Below, one piece after another: positions 10,690 through 22,109 of a DNA stretch of 64,000 nucleotides (positions are counted from its first letter, which is position 1; each line of letters starts with the position of its first letter). This stretch comes from Trichomonas tenax (lineage: Eukaryota; Parabasalia; Trichomonadida; Trichomonadidae). The notes under the pieces are model-generated. The model was not told the DNA's origin and did no database searches. It was given only the letters and a program-made list of their open reading frames with translations. The translations under genes were made by a program, and so were the position numbers. The DNA lies in NCBI GenBank assembly GCA_023091735.1, contig JALKBU010000026.1:1-64000 (forward strand). The letters run 5' to 3'.

Positions 10690-10827
10690 TTATTCTTTAA
10701 TCCATTCAGGATTTAGACTATAACCTAATCGTTGGGGTACTTCTTCCTCTTTGGATTCATTATTTTCAAAGTCTTTAATTGACTTTTTAATGTATTTATT
10801 CATTAGCTCAGGTGGAAGTGTTACCAT
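10690..10827 (-). CDS. Small hypothetical protein, 45 aa
   Basis: ATG at 10825-10827, TAA at 10690-10692. The product begins MVTLPPELMNKYIKKSIKDF and ends NPEWIKE; it is acidic in the middle (NESKEEEV). Same strand and spacing as the other tiny ORFs of the suspected element. Function unknown. Confidence 0.35.
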   Translation of the reverse strand: MVTLPPELMNKYIKKSIKDFENNESKEEEVPQRLGYSLNPEWIKE

Positions 10828-11058
10828 CTATATATAGTTGCTTTTATACTAATTAAAATATTAAATAATAAAAAAATTAACTTAGTTTTTCCCACTATAT
10901 ATTAGTTATTACCCCTACTATATATAGTTCCAAAAAGCGACATAAGACCCCCTACTATTACTACTGACAATAATATCTTTTTGTGGTCGGACTTAACCCA
11001 CATGCTTGAACAGCAGCAGATTTTTGGCATTTCTTTCAAATGAGTTGAAATTTGGATG

Positions 11059-11171
11059 ATTCTGGACTTTTCTATAAATATCCAGGAATGCTGGTGCTAC
11101 ACCAACTACATGCTATTGGGTAGCGGGTAAAACATCAGTATTCCTGGATATTTCGAAAAAAGTCCAGAATA
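11059..11171. repeat. Imperfect inverted repeat with ~34-bp arms
   Basis: The left arm 11059-11092 (TCTGGACTTTTCTATAAATA then TCCAGGAATGCT) pairs with 11138-11171, with mismatches only in the centre. The loop is 45 bp. Together with the next hairpin it forms two foldbacks within 235 bp. Confidence 0.8.
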
Positions 11172-11198
11172 ACAAATTATCCACACTTTAATTTTGCT

Positions 11199-11293
11199 TT
11201 TTCGCTGCAATCACAGTGCAGTTCCATCATATGTGGAAGGTCCATCATAAATCAGCCCCATGTGATGGAGCTGCACTGTGATTGCAGCGAAAA
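11199..11293. repeat. 35-bp-arm hairpin whose only two mismatches are G-U wobbles
   Basis: The arm 11199-11233 (TTTTCGCTGCAATCACAGTG, then CAGTTCCATCATATG) is complementary to 11259-11293 at 33 of 35 positions. The two differences are T opposite G, so a plus-strand RNA could pair along all 35 positions. The loop is 25 nt. It may be a miniature foldback element or a small-RNA precursor. Confidence 0.85.
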
Positions 11294-12099
11294 GCGCCGC
11301 ACGACCCCTTTATTTTTCTCCCCATTTTACACGTCAAATCTGACATGTAAAGTATCACTTTTTGTCCCTCTTTTCCGTACGGGACACTTAATTACCTTAC
11401 TTGTACAAATCTGGCGTAGATTGAGCTGCATTTCAGCATTGTATTCAGCAACAATGCTCTTGTAGATGCATTATTTTGGTTGGTTTAGCTTAATTTGTAT
11501 CGAAGTTAGCAAGATCGTGTGGTTTGAATTCTCAAGTGTTGGCAGCTATATGACGCTTCTGCGACATGCACTAGCTAAGCTTTACGTCGTGATTATCGTG
11601 TTTGACTACTTAGTCAAGAGCAAATATGGATATTAACTTCTCTAACCCTTGCGTTTTTTGCATAAGCATCCATGTACCATATGCAAGTGCCCACAGAGTT
11701 GCACGGAACTCAAATTCTTCATCAGAAGATGAGTCTTTGGGGTAATTTGTGCGATAGTTTCATAAAAATTTTTGGACGATAAAAAAATTTAAACGTATGT
11801 TGATTTTCCATTTGCCCAATTTTGAATGGAAAAAATATTATGGTGTATATTACATAATAATGGTGTAAGCTACTTTTTTAATCTAAGTACTTTTATCAAT
11901 TTTTCATGAGGTCCCTCTCAATATTGTGAAGAACACGCCCGTAGAGTACCTAGTTTAAAAAATGTAGTTTAAAATGCTATACAGAGCCTATATAACCTAA
12001 AATATTTCCCAAATAAAACAGCATTCGCCCCTTTATCCCTCGACTTAAAAAATTATTACCATAAATATTTTATAACCATAAACTTGAACATCAATATAT
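11294..12099. other. Intergenic, less AT-rich than neighbours; possible coding debris
   Basis: The minus strand at ~11620-11750 reads KDSSSDEEFEFRATLWALAY and continues MLMQKTQGLEK before a stop. This looks like a protein remnant but I cannot place it. Nothing else is supportable. Confidence 0.35.
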
Positions 12100-13731
12100 T
12101 TAGCAGCATGAGAAGCAGCCACCCTTCTTTGAAGTTCCGTAGTACTCTTCGTCGATAACTTCACGGAAAAGCTTCTTATTCTCATCATCGAACAAATCCA
12201 TGATCTCTGAAGCTCCGGAATCAAGTCTCTGTGGTGCTTCACCGAAACCGACGAAGAGAGCATCAGACATTGTCATGATTGGAACAGCAAGAAGTGTGAC
12301 AGCCTGCTTACCGAAGAATGTTGCTGTAACTGTGGCGAAGTTGAACTCTATTGAACCTTTGCCCCATCTCTTGTAAGCGAAGGATGATGCGATAGCACCG
12401 CACAATGAGGCCGAGATGTAGCTGTATGTAGCGAATGTATTTTCGATGATTGTCTTGAGAATGCACTGGTTGACCATCTTCTTCGACTTCTGCTGATACC
12501 ATCTCTTGACGCCGTTCTTTGCGTCAACACCGAACATAGCGCAGTAAATGAGAGCGAACCTGTTGACGACGCCGCAGATGATTGTGACGCAGCACTTCAG
12601 GACCATGCACATGCACTTGACGACGCAGTAAATTGGTGATGACGCTGGAGTGTCGTTTAACTGGTTGATTGTATCGCAGAACGACTGAATGAGGCCGCCG
12701 AGACAGACTGGGCCGAATGTTGGGCCCGCCATATGCCTCAATGATGCGATAAGTGGAGATGGTGGCATCCACTCGCTTCCATTCAAGAAATACCAGCACG
12801 AAGCGACACCGGCGACGACGCAGTAAGCGAAGTTGCGGAGTGTTGCGGTGATAAAGAAGTAGGACCAAATAACGTAAAGGTAAACCCATGGAGAAACGCC
12901 GTGGTAGAAAGCTGCTGTTGTGCCGACGTTGTACATGTAGTTAACCGCCGCCTGGAGCACAATCATGAGGAAAGTGAAGAAGAGTGTGCTTGGATATTTG
13001 CGAGCAACGAGAATGGCTGATCTGAGGACGCAAGTGCTGAACGCAACCCTCCTGCAAACCTTCAGCAAGAACAAAGCCGGTGAAATAACGACCATAATGG
13101 AGAAAAAGATTTGAGACCAAATATTTCCACCTAAGATCATGAGAACAAGGACAGCGATCCACACGAAGACAGCAAAACCGAATGTACCCCAAATGAACTG
13201 ACCAGGGATGATGAAAAGCATCAACAAAAGGACAATAATAACTCCAATCGAAGAACCGACGCTATAAAGACCAATTAGATACAGATTCTTTGATGGGATC
13301 TCAGTTCCTTTGTACTTGAATGGCTCCTTTTTGGCTGCGGGGTCAGTTAAGGCGAATAAAATTACAGAAAGGATCAAATTGACATAGAAAATGATTGAAA
13401 AAACAATCTGCACCCACTTCCTCTTTACGACGAAGTGATTTGCGAACTTTTCTTCTGTGAAAGATCTTGGCGTTCCCCATAATTCTTCATATTTGGGGTC
13501 TGGTTCACCGAAATCGAGCGTTAAAACACCTTTAATGTGTGTCAGCTTGTCTTTTATTCCATGTTTCTTCGCTTCAGGCTCCTTCTGGTCGTTATTCTCA
13601 ACTTTATCAGATTTATTTTCTTCTGGTTTTGAGTTCTCCTTAGGAGGTTCGTTATATGGTGTCTCAGCTTCCTTCACTCCGTCATCGCTCGAGCTTGAGG
13701 ATGACTTTTTAGCATTCTCAACATCGGACAT
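12100..13731 (-). CDS. SLC44/CTL (choline transporter-like) family membrane protein
   Basis: An intact 543-residue protein. Residues 1-65 are a Ser/Glu/Lys-rich cytosolic tail. About ten hydrophobic segments follow from ~108 onward. The SLC44-type core lies in the second half, with signature-like stretches TATLRNFAYCVVAGVASCWY and PSPLIASLRHMAGPTFGPVC, then a Cys-rich loop (VVKCMCMVLKCC). The tail ends GGCFSCC, a cluster that could be lipidated. Metazoan members carry choline or related organic cations. Substrate here is inferred only, and the large glycosylated loop of animal CTL proteins is not evident. Codon use is richer in G and C than in nearby pseudogenes, which suggests good expression. 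An initiator lies 21 nt before the ATG. Confidence 0.88.
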   Translation of the reverse strand: MSDVENAKKSSSSSSDDGVKEAETPYNEPPKENSKPEENKSDKVENNDQKEPEAKKHGIKDKLTHIKGVLTLDFGEPDPKYEELWGTPRSFTEEKFANHFVVKRKWVQIVFSIIFYVNLILSVILFALTDPAAKKEPFKYKGTEIPSKNLYLIGLYSVGSSIGVIIVLLLMLFIIPGQFIWGTFGFAVFVWIAVLVLMILGGNIWSQIFFSIMVVISPALFLLKVCRRVAFSTCVLRSAILVARKYPSTLFFTFLMIVLQAAVNYMYNVGTTAAFYHGVSPWVYLYVIWSYFFITATLRNFAYCVVAGVASCWYFLNGSEWMPPSPLIASLRHMAGPTFGPVCLGGLIQSFCDTINQLNDTPASSPIYCVVKCMCMVLKCCVTIICGVVNRFALIYCAMFGVDAKNGVKRWYQQKSKKMVNQCILKTIIENTFATYSYISASLCGAIASSFAYKRWGKGSIEFNFATVTATFFGKQAVTLLAVPIMTMSDALFVGFGEAPQRLDSGASEIMDLFDDENKKLFREVIDEEYYGTSKKGGCFSCC

Positions 13732-13748
13732 AATAATAAAAAAAATTG

Positions 13749-13754
13749 AAATGA
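13749..13754 (-). promoter_or_regulatory. Initiator of the SLC44-like gene
   Basis: Minus-strand TCATTT, with the predicted +1 at 13752 and a 21-nt leader to the ATG at 13731. Confidence 0.5.
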
Positions 13755-15219
13755 CTTTTTATTTATTTTTTGTTTTGTTTTGATTTTTGTTCGGAAATGA
13801 TATATGATTAATTTATTTTTGATGTAAAAAATATTTTGTCAAAACAAAATCGACATATTGTTATATGATCATCAATAGATTATTATTTTATGATTAACGA
13901 AGTTGTAACTTTTTGTGAAGTTTACATGCAATTTTGATTTAACCAAATATATCAAAACATGATGTACCAATTTAAAATTTGCAATAACATTATTTTCTTT
14001 GAATTTTACGCATGGGAGAAATTGAGTTTGGAATAAAGTAGTGAATCTTTTTGGTCCTGTATTTTTTTGAAATGGTTTTCAAATATTTATATCATTTTTG
14101 AATTTTTTGAATAAATTTAATGTTCATCTTTTTTATCAACAATGAATAATTTTAGTGTTTAGTTATTGAATTTCGATAAAAATCCTTTAAGTGGAAAATG
14201 TTGTATACGTAGATCAATCACTCATATTTGATCATTATTATGACATTTTATCAATCATGCAAATTTGGTCATTTGTATGATATGAATTTGATCATTCACA
14301 TTTGATAATCACAATAATATAACATTAATTATTGTGCTTTAATAATCATTATGATATTTTATACGTTGAAATTTTTAAAAGTATAAACGTTTTTTATTTT
14401 TGTAGAAAAGTATCTTCCTGTAGTTTCACTTTTCCAAATATATCTTCGGTAAAATTCGAAGGTTTTATCGCAAGAAAATCAATTTTTTAAAATGTTGGCC
14501 TCCTTAATGGCTAACTCCGCTGCATGAGCTTGCAGAGGCATCAATCATATGACGGCAATACAAACTCATGGATTGCATGACATCCATAACAGAAATACTC
14601 TTCAATACCTGATATTTAGAATTGAATCAATTTATTTTTGGACTATACTTAGCTTTCCTTTCTAGTCTAAGTTTTACATCATATGACATACATCACGCTA
14701 CTCGAACCACTCATTAAAACTTATTAAATTTCGAGACTGATATCTCTTGGTATTAGATTTTCGCTGCAAAGTTCGACATTGGATACATGTACATGAGCAC
14801 AGTGATGTATCGACTTCTCACTCCAAAATGATAAATTTTTACACGACAAAAAGAGCACAGCATCAAATTGCTTGTTGAAAATTTCAGAAAAAAGAGCTTA
14901 AAAGCATAATTCAACATATTCCTGAACCAATTATATGTCTATATATTATTTCACGGATTTTTCGATTATTGGTTCTTATTTTGATGAAAAAATATTTGAC
15001 AAATTTTGTTTATTTGTAAATAACAAATGTCAAACGACAAATTTGAAATTTCGATTTGTGAAGAATAAATTCAACTCTATTTGATCTTAGTGATTTTGGA
15101 TTTTGATAGTCTTCATTATGTAGAAATGTTCTGAAACTTGTCTAAAGTTAAAATCAAAATTAAAATTTTTTATCAAAAAAATCATAAAATCAAAGGACAA
15201 ATGAATACAAAAGGATGTC
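13755..15219. other. Intergenic, AT-rich
   Basis: No ORF, RNA gene or strong repeat recognised. Short TGATCAT/ATGATAT words recur at 14210-14350. Confidence 0.5.
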
Positions 15220-15858
15220 TTACACAAAAGCAGACCAGTCTTGAGCTGGTTCGTCAAAGAAATTTGAGTTATTCAGGATTTCTTGTTTCTCTTCAATAAC
15301 AGGTCCTGAAGTGTTGTTTGTTCTGCCACTGATGAGGCACTCGTCCTCTGTAAACCTGATAAACAGCGGCCAACCGTTTTCAACAATTATAACATTATCA
15401 AACATGTTAATTGCGTTATAAGCGTCACTGATAGATTCGAACATAACGTGGTAACCGCGGACATTCTTCTTATTTACGATTTCACGCACGATTTTAACGG
15501 CAATTACTTTTCCAGCCTTGGAAAAGAGGTCATATATCTGTTTGTCGCTGTAATAGAGCGGAAGGGACTTAGCGAAGACCGTTCTGCTTGGTTTTCCGTA
15601 CTTTTCAGTTGATGCAGCAAATTTTGCGTGAATCTTTCTTCCTTTCACGAACATTCCGTCGAGGTGTGCGACAGCTCTTGTTGCTACATCAGTATTGACG
15701 AACTCAACGAATCCAAAGCACTTCGATTGACCAGTTTGAAGATTGAAAATCACTTTAGCGCTCTTTATTTGACCAAAGAGGCCTGCGAGGTCAACGAGAT
15801 CGTTCTTTGTGACGTCTCTGGCGAGGTTGGTGAACATCACATTTGTTGCAGAAAGCAT
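15220..15858 (-). CDS. RNA-binding protein with two RRM domains
   Basis: 212 residues from ATG 15856-15858; an upstream in-frame extension would need a TTG start and is rejected. RRM1 spans ~5-80, with RNP2-like VMFTNLA and RNP1 KCFGFVEF (~46-53). RRM2 spans ~93-165, with RNP2-like TVFAKSL and a weaker RNP1 (GYHVMFE). An acidic tail ends in DEPAQDWSAFV. The tandem-RRM layout resembles poly(A)-binding or ELAV-type proteins but is too short for either. A role in mRNA processing, stability or translation is inferred. TGACATTTTT just upstream may be a degenerate initiator. Confidence 0.88.
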   Translation of the reverse strand: MLSATNVMFTNLARDVTKNDLVDLAGLFGQIKSAKVIFNLQTGQSKCFGFVEFVNTDVATRAVAHLDGMFVKGRKIHAKFAASTEKYGKPSRTVFAKSLPLYYSDKQIYDLFSKAGKVIAVKIVREIVNKKNVRGYHVMFESISDAYNAINMFDNVIIVENGWPLFIRFTEDECLISGRTNNTSGPVIEEKQEILNNSNFFDEPAQDWSAFV

Positions 15859-16721
15859 TTTTAAAAATGTCAAAAATCATGCATCAAAAATTGTGAACTT
15901 TGAATTTAAACTTAATTTTGCTCTAAAGCAGTCATCAAAGGTGATTTTGAAGATTTCAAACGATAATTTTTTAATAAACGTTTTAAAACTTTCTTTTTGT
16001 TGCTAATAATTGAATATTATCGATTTTGGCGGCATTTTTGAATGATGGAATTATCATTTCTTTAATGTGTTTTGATTATTTGTCAATATTTAACCAAAAT
16101 TTTCAAAATCTCGATTTTTCTTTCATTATTGAAAGAAAAATTTAAACGGATTTAATATTATTTGGTATAAAGAATCTAAATTTATAATAATTTTGTATTT
16201 TTAGGATTTTTGGTGTCAGGAAAATTGAATTGTGCTCTGAAATTTTTTGCCAAACTTTTTTCCTGACAGCAAAATATTTTAATGAAATAATGATACTTTT
16301 AACCTCTGCAGATAATATTTGTTACAATTTTCTATTAAATCTTTAAACGATTAATTTCGAATGTAAAAATATAATTTAAACGTCCAATGAATAGCTTATT
16401 ATACTACATTATAATAGTAGACTTGAATTATCTATTCAAAATCAATAATTTACTATTCATTTCCTTTTTTCATTTTTTAGATTAGATAAAATTATGATAT
16501 TTAGACATAATAACATATTGACAATGCAATAAAAATGTTTGGCCATATGTAAAAAGACGAAAATAATTGAATGAAGTGCATCAAAATTAAAATTGCGAAA
16601 TTGAAATATTCGATTTTTAAAAAATTAACATTATTGTCGATATCCATGGTGATATTTCATTGATTTATTGCATTTTTCTGCAAAATATTTGATAAATTAG
16701 AAATACAAAACAAAATATTAT
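15859..16721. other. Intergenic, AT-rich
   Basis: No feature recognised. Confidence 0.5.
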
Positions 16722-18842
16722 TTATTCTTCGATATTATTCGGTTTGTTTGATGCAGCTTCGTTTTCTGCATCTTCAGCAGCATCAACGAAACCCATATCA
16801 ACAGTTTGCTTGAATATTTCCGGAGAAGTAATATTAAAATATCTTTCTGCGACCAATTCATGATCTTCTAAATCAGCTTCATTAACGACTCTCATCTGCT
16901 CAAGTATGCATAAAGCACGATTTTCGCATGATGATGTTCTCTTCTTTTGCATTGCTGATTCTATAATTGCTTTATCTGTTGGATTTAACTCTGCAACTGA
17001 GATTTTTAATCTCTTTAAATCATTCGAAGGAAAATCAGTGGCAACAATATTTGGAAGACTGTTGATTGTTGACCACAGATTAAATAAATCCTTTGATTTC
17101 GTGCAATTGATTCCATCGATGCTTAATTCATTAATTTTATTGTCTTTCTTCAAAACTTCGATCATCATTGCTGCTCCTTCTTCTCCTGTGAAAGAGTTTC
17201 TTATCGAAATCCTTCTGAGCCAATCCATATACGACAAAGCTTCCATGTACTGCAATAATTGAGTTTGTTCGAATCTTCCTGATAAATCAACACCGGAGAC
17301 TCTCAAACTTGCAATTAATCGAACATAATTCTGTAAGAATTCCATTGGATTTTCGACATTGATATTTTCGAATCTTAAGTAATGCAATCTCTTCTGTGTG
17401 AACAAATAAGCGAAGAAAAATAACGACTCTTTTGCAGGAATGGTATTTCCGGACCAATCGAATTCACTAATGTTAGAATGAACGTTTTTGAGATTGATTC
17501 CTTCAAGAGAAGCATAAGAAATTGGTTTGATGACTAAACACTGCATTTCTAAGGCAAAAGGCATTAATTTTGGTGCAGCAACAAGCAACTTCATCAATGA
17601 TTGGAAGCTAACACTAATGAATGCACAGAAACTGAAATTAATGCGAATCAAAGCAGGCGGCAAATTAATTGTATCAATGATTTGAGATCGAAATTGCATG
17701 TGTGTTATATTGAGTATTTTGATTCTATTTGGAACAGAACATATTGCAGTGAATAGATCAGAAGCATTACTATCCAATCCTCTTATTGTTAATGTTGTTA
17801 AATTGTCAACAGTTTTGATTAATTTCATGAAAGCATCGAAAGGAAATGGATTCATTTTCATTCTCAAAATGTTCAATGAATTCATATTTTTCAATGATGG
17901 AGACTTTCCAATTTTCTTCACTATTTCAGACGATTCCTCTTCCGTTAACGCAGAACCATTCAACGTGAGATCATCAATAGCAAAAGGAAGATATTTTGCA
18001 AATAGACAAAAGTCAAGAATTAGTTGTGATTTGCATCTCATAAACCACCATTTTTTAACTGTTGTCGTTGCGATATGTGTTGATGGGAACTTAGGGAATG
18101 TAGTATCAGACTTGTAATCAGTAAAAGCTATCTTCTTTAATGTCCTGCTATTCTCTAAAATTGATTGCAACAATATCGAAAAATGCGGTGAAGAATTATA
18201 TTGGAAAACAATTGTGTCTAAAGTCGATTCCCAAGCGATTACGTGGCCAACAGTTTGTGCCATATTTCCAGGATTGAATGAAGAACCGAATACAAACATT
18301 GGAGAAGGTTTTTGTTCCCATTTATCAAAATATTGAATTAAATTTGAATGATCTCGTTTTATTTGATAATAATGTGCAAAAAATATAATTCTATTATGAA
18401 TATTATTCTGAGGACGTGCGTCAACTGTTATTTGAGGCAATGTTAATGAAGATTCGATTTTAATTAAATTTTCGAATGGCAATCCAAACGAAATGCCAAG
18501 TAAAATTGTTTGTATAGCTTCATAAAAAACTAATCCATATGTTGTTTTAATATCAATACAATTATTTTCTAATTTAAATTTAACATTCGATGATTTAATT
18601 GTTAATTGCTTAATAGTAATTATGCTAAAGGTATTAACTATTTGCGGTTGTTTCAAAAATTTGCTTTTGAACAGATAAATAGCACCATTCGTAATTATAA
18701 AAAATCCATTTTTAAATTTTTTCTTTTTGTCGATGTCATACTCCACAGGAACAGACACCAAAACGTTTTCTTGTTTATACCAAAGCAGTTCTTTCATACT
18801 TTCTAACTTCGAATTTTCCACTTTTACAAAAGGTATCTGCAT
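16722..18842 (-). CDS. CARMIL-like protein: PH-like domain plus leucine-rich repeats
   Basis: An intact 706-residue protein with ATG at 18840-18842. Residues ~10-140 look like a PH fold (GFFIITNGAIYLFKSK, then strands to NLIKIESSL). From ~190 to ~640 there are irregular 25-30-residue LRR units of the ribonuclease-inhibitor/CARMIL kind (LTTLTIRGLDSNASDLF, RIKILNITHMQF, LRYLRF-like strands). The ~45-residue acidic tail lacks the capping-protein-binding motif of true CARMILs. Trichomonads have many such PH+LRR proteins, annotated only as leucine-rich repeat proteins. Membrane-proximal actin regulation is inferred from the CARMIL resemblance. Confidence 0.78.
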   Translation of the reverse strand: MQIPFVKVENSKLESMKELLWYKQENVLVSVPVEYDIDKKKKFKNGFFIITNGAIYLFKSKFLKQPQIVNTFSIITIKQLTIKSSNVKFKLENNCIDIKTTYGLVFYEAIQTILLGISFGLPFENLIKIESSLTLPQITVDARPQNNIHNRIIFFAHYYQIKRDHSNLIQYFDKWEQKPSPMFVFGSSFNPGNMAQTVGHVIAWESTLDTIVFQYNSSPHFSILLQSILENSRTLKKIAFTDYKSDTTFPKFPSTHIATTTVKKWWFMRCKSQLILDFCLFAKYLPFAIDDLTLNGSALTEEESSEIVKKIGKSPSLKNMNSLNILRMKMNPFPFDAFMKLIKTVDNLTTLTIRGLDSNASDLFTAICSVPNRIKILNITHMQFRSQIIDTINLPPALIRINFSFCAFISVSFQSLMKLLVAAPKLMPFALEMQCLVIKPISYASLEGINLKNVHSNISEFDWSGNTIPAKESLFFFAYLFTQKRLHYLRFENINVENPMEFLQNYVRLIASLRVSGVDLSGRFEQTQLLQYMEALSYMDWLRRISIRNSFTGEEGAAMMIEVLKKDNKINELSIDGINCTKSKDLFNLWSTINSLPNIVATDFPSNDLKRLKISVAELNPTDKAIIESAMQKKRTSSCENRALCILEQMRVVNEADLEDHELVAERYFNITSPEIFKQTVDMGFVDAAEDAENEAASNKPNNIEE

Positions 18843-20056
18843 TGAAAATTAAAGGGTCGACCCTGTTTATTTTGATTTACTTCTAATTTGCAATATTATC
18901 AATAATCCTTTTAAACATGGACATATCTATACAAGATTATGATGATTCCAAAGTTTCGAATGCTAATTTGAAATATTTCAATTATTTGATTAATAACCTT
19001 CAAACATATATTTGTATATTATGCAATTGTTTGGCATAACCATGCAGATATGTTTATTAAGAGAATTAAGTGTTTACACATAAATTGAACATATTTTCAA
19101 GATATTATTGAGTATTGTTTCTCAATCATAACTTTTAAGTTAAAATTTCGATTAAAATATCTGTAAAGAAACGTTTTGCAATACATCACTCATTAATAAT
19201 TTTTGGTGAAATAAATTTGATTAAAGAATCAAAATTGAATTTTCGACAATTTTCTTAAAGATATTTAGCATGTAAATGTAAGATAACACATATTTTCATT
19301 GAGAATCAAAATCATTTTTCGTATTGGTGTAGTTTTGAAGCATTATGAATTGGTAGCAATATTTTCTATAAATATGCGATAACTAATTCATGTGAGTAAT
19401 ATTTTAACTAATGAGATATTGAACTGGAATTTCATATTCATAATGTGATTGTTGAATAACTAGAATTAGATTGTATAGAATGACTATTTAACTAATGCAT
19501 AATCCATAGGCAACAAAATTCACTTTTTTGAAGATCAAATTTAATAAAACATGCGATGTTTCATATTACAATAACGCTATTGATAAATAAAAGTTGTACA
19601 TCAAAATAATTCGGCTATCCACTCTCGATAAATTCTGTGAAACTAAAAAAACTTATCCTATAGCATTGATATGGTAAGTATAGATTTTATTCAAATAATG
19701 TATATGAAACCTTCTTTCATATAACCTCTTATACATTGATATCAAAATGCTTGATATAATATTGAAGGTTTTGAGATATAATCTATTGGTGAAAGTTATT
19801 CAGTTCATCATTGAAAAGTTATGCTTCATTGATTGCGCTTAAATTCGAAAAATAATTTCCTTGATATTGCATCGATTGTGATATAGAATAAAGAATATTA
19901 ATATGCTGTTCAAAATATATTTGTGGTTCGTTTCCCGTAATCTTAGATTAAGGAATTATAAAAATAATCCATGGTTTAATAGAACATGAACAACAAGAAT
20001 AGCCGCGCGATAGATAACATAAATGCATGGTAAAAACACACTAAAACACGAAAAAA
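18843..20056. other. Intergenic, AT-rich
   Basis: No feature recognised in 1.2 kb. Confidence 0.5.
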
Positions 20057-20790
20057 TTATATTTCTTCTTCTGTCCTTGAAAACTTGTATGTGTCATCTG
20101 GAATTCCCCACACAGGGAGAGGATTAGAGTTTATGCATGGCTTGTAATTGAAATTTAATGGATGATAAATTTCTTCTGGTTCTGTCTCATCGACAACAAC
20201 CTCATCGATTGTATTATCAACTAAAACGAGCTCAATGGTATTCGATGAAGCTGTCGAAAGCGAGCAAATTTCTCTATCTTCCAATTCTGCGATATTAAAT
20301 TCGTTGTCTTGGTATTTAAAGAAAAGGTCTAATATTGAAGGAACAAATAGTGCATCTTGCTCTTCGATGAGATTTTGGACATTTGTGAAAAATTCGCGAA
20401 CATTTGGCTAAATCTTTACTAGCGGTTGCAAACTTCTTTGAGATAGGAATGATTTGATTTTCTTTATGGCTTTATTGTAAACATTGTAAAGAATATTGTT
20501 CAAGAACGATATCAATGAACATATTTCCAAAACGAAGCACTTAAGATCATGTAAAAGTAAAGTATTGAAGTTTTTGATCATTGTATATAGTATGGAGCCA
20601 TGTTTGCATCCAACAGTTTCCAAGTTTACGTGGTCCTGAATGACTTTTCCATTGTAAATCAAAGTCATGTTCTTTGTTGGCTACCTCAGCTGCATGAACA
20701 TCTCGTGCTTCGCTTTGCTGGCGAAAGGGACTCGTTGTATGGAAGATAAAAGTCGTGGTGAGGGAGAATGGAAACATTATAGGTTTTCAT
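20057..20790 (-). pseudogene. Ubiquitin-like-domain protein, broken by one frameshift and two TAG codons
   Basis: ATG at 20788-20790 starts MKTYNVSILPHHDFYLPYNE, which needs one frame change near 20735 to join SKAKHEMFMQL. After this the frame runs to TAA at 20057, interrupted only by TAG at 20681-20683 and TAG at 20408-20410. The block MTLIYNGKVIQDHVNLETVG then GSILYTMIKN matches the ubiquitin fold core (compare [20 protein letters not shown]). The rest is a helical middle and an acidic C-terminus (VVVDETEPEEIYHPL). Both TAGs precede CCA and could derive from CAG. It is probably a recent pseudogene because it is otherwise well preserved. Readthrough is possible for the stops but not for the frameshift. 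Confidence 0.6.
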
Positions 20791-22109
20791 AAAAATTAAA
20801 ATAATTTTTTCATAAATTTTCGTTTGAAAATGGATCAGCAATGTATTTGGATGATGGTTCAATTTTATCGAAGTTATTTTTCAGTGTACACATACAAATT
20901 TTTCAATTGGTATCTTTATTTTTTTTGAATCAGCTCTTAATAATTTGAGATGAAAAATACAGTCAAATTTATCTGGCCAAATAATTTAAATTTCTTCGAT
21001 TTTATGTTTCTGATGATGCTCAGGTTAATTATAATTCAATGAGAAATGACTTTTCATTTGGAGTAAAAAATACAACTGTCTTTCGACCGCTGTAATCGAT
21101 TGTGAACTTAAAATTTCGAAAAATAGCGTCTTTGGGTTCTTTTGTGAAGAAAATTCAAAAATCGGAAGCATAGTCATATATCTGTGTCGCATATCATAAA
21201 TTTCAAAAATTTGTTCGAAAATATGCAAAAATTGAATCCCTTAAAATCAAGCGGCTCATTCGACGCTAAAAGTGGGTCTGTGAAAAGACTGCGAAGAATA
21301 GCGTCTACTCATGAAGTATAACTGTTGTATAAAGAAAATTTGAAATTTGAAATTTAATAACATGATCTTTTAGTTGATGTATTGCCATTTGGTGCTTATA
21401 TTAAAACAGACATCATAATTTTAGCGATTTATGTACCCTTTGTAGTGAATCAAACAAATTTATTGATTTGACAAGTAAATCTATAATGTGTCGTGTAAAT
21501 TTGGTAGTTTTTTCAGAATGAAGATTTTATTTTTCTTAATGGGCTTTTTGGAAATATATCATGTGACATTCTTTCTATATAGTGAATGTATATTGATGTA
21601 TTCAGGATTACTCACAATTTCGCAAATAATTAAACAAAAATTTCAAATTCTCCATAATGACCCACACATTATTCCACTCACAACTTAAAACTCTCTCGAA
21701 ATAGATTATTGATATAACTATTGCTCATCATGAATGTCAAATTTTTTGCCAAAAATTTCAAATTATCAAAATCAATTCGTAAATTCATCCCAAGAAATCT
21801 TAATCAATGAAACTTCATCAAAGGTAAATTATAGTGCCACAAAGCTAAGTCACAAATCCAATAATTAAATTGAAATAACAATAATATATTGTTTCAAGTA
21901 AATATTAGATTATAATTAGTATTGATGTGTCAATGCCAATCATATCAGCTTATCAAGCATTTTAAGTTCATATTAAATACTTTAATTACCGAGAACTTAA
22001 ATGTATCAAAGCAGATCCTGGCATTACCTAAGATCAACTGACCCTTAAATCACAGTGCACAATGATAGAAATCATCACGCATAATCATTACTAAAAAGAA
22101 AAAAAATAA
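20791..22109. other. Intergenic, AT-rich
   Basis: No gene recognised. The frames at 21025-21228 and 21488-21688 look like chance. Confidence 0.45.

Noticed and set aside
14690..14715. GGTTCGAG (minus strand) as a tRNA B box
   Set aside because: No T-stem pairing and no A box.
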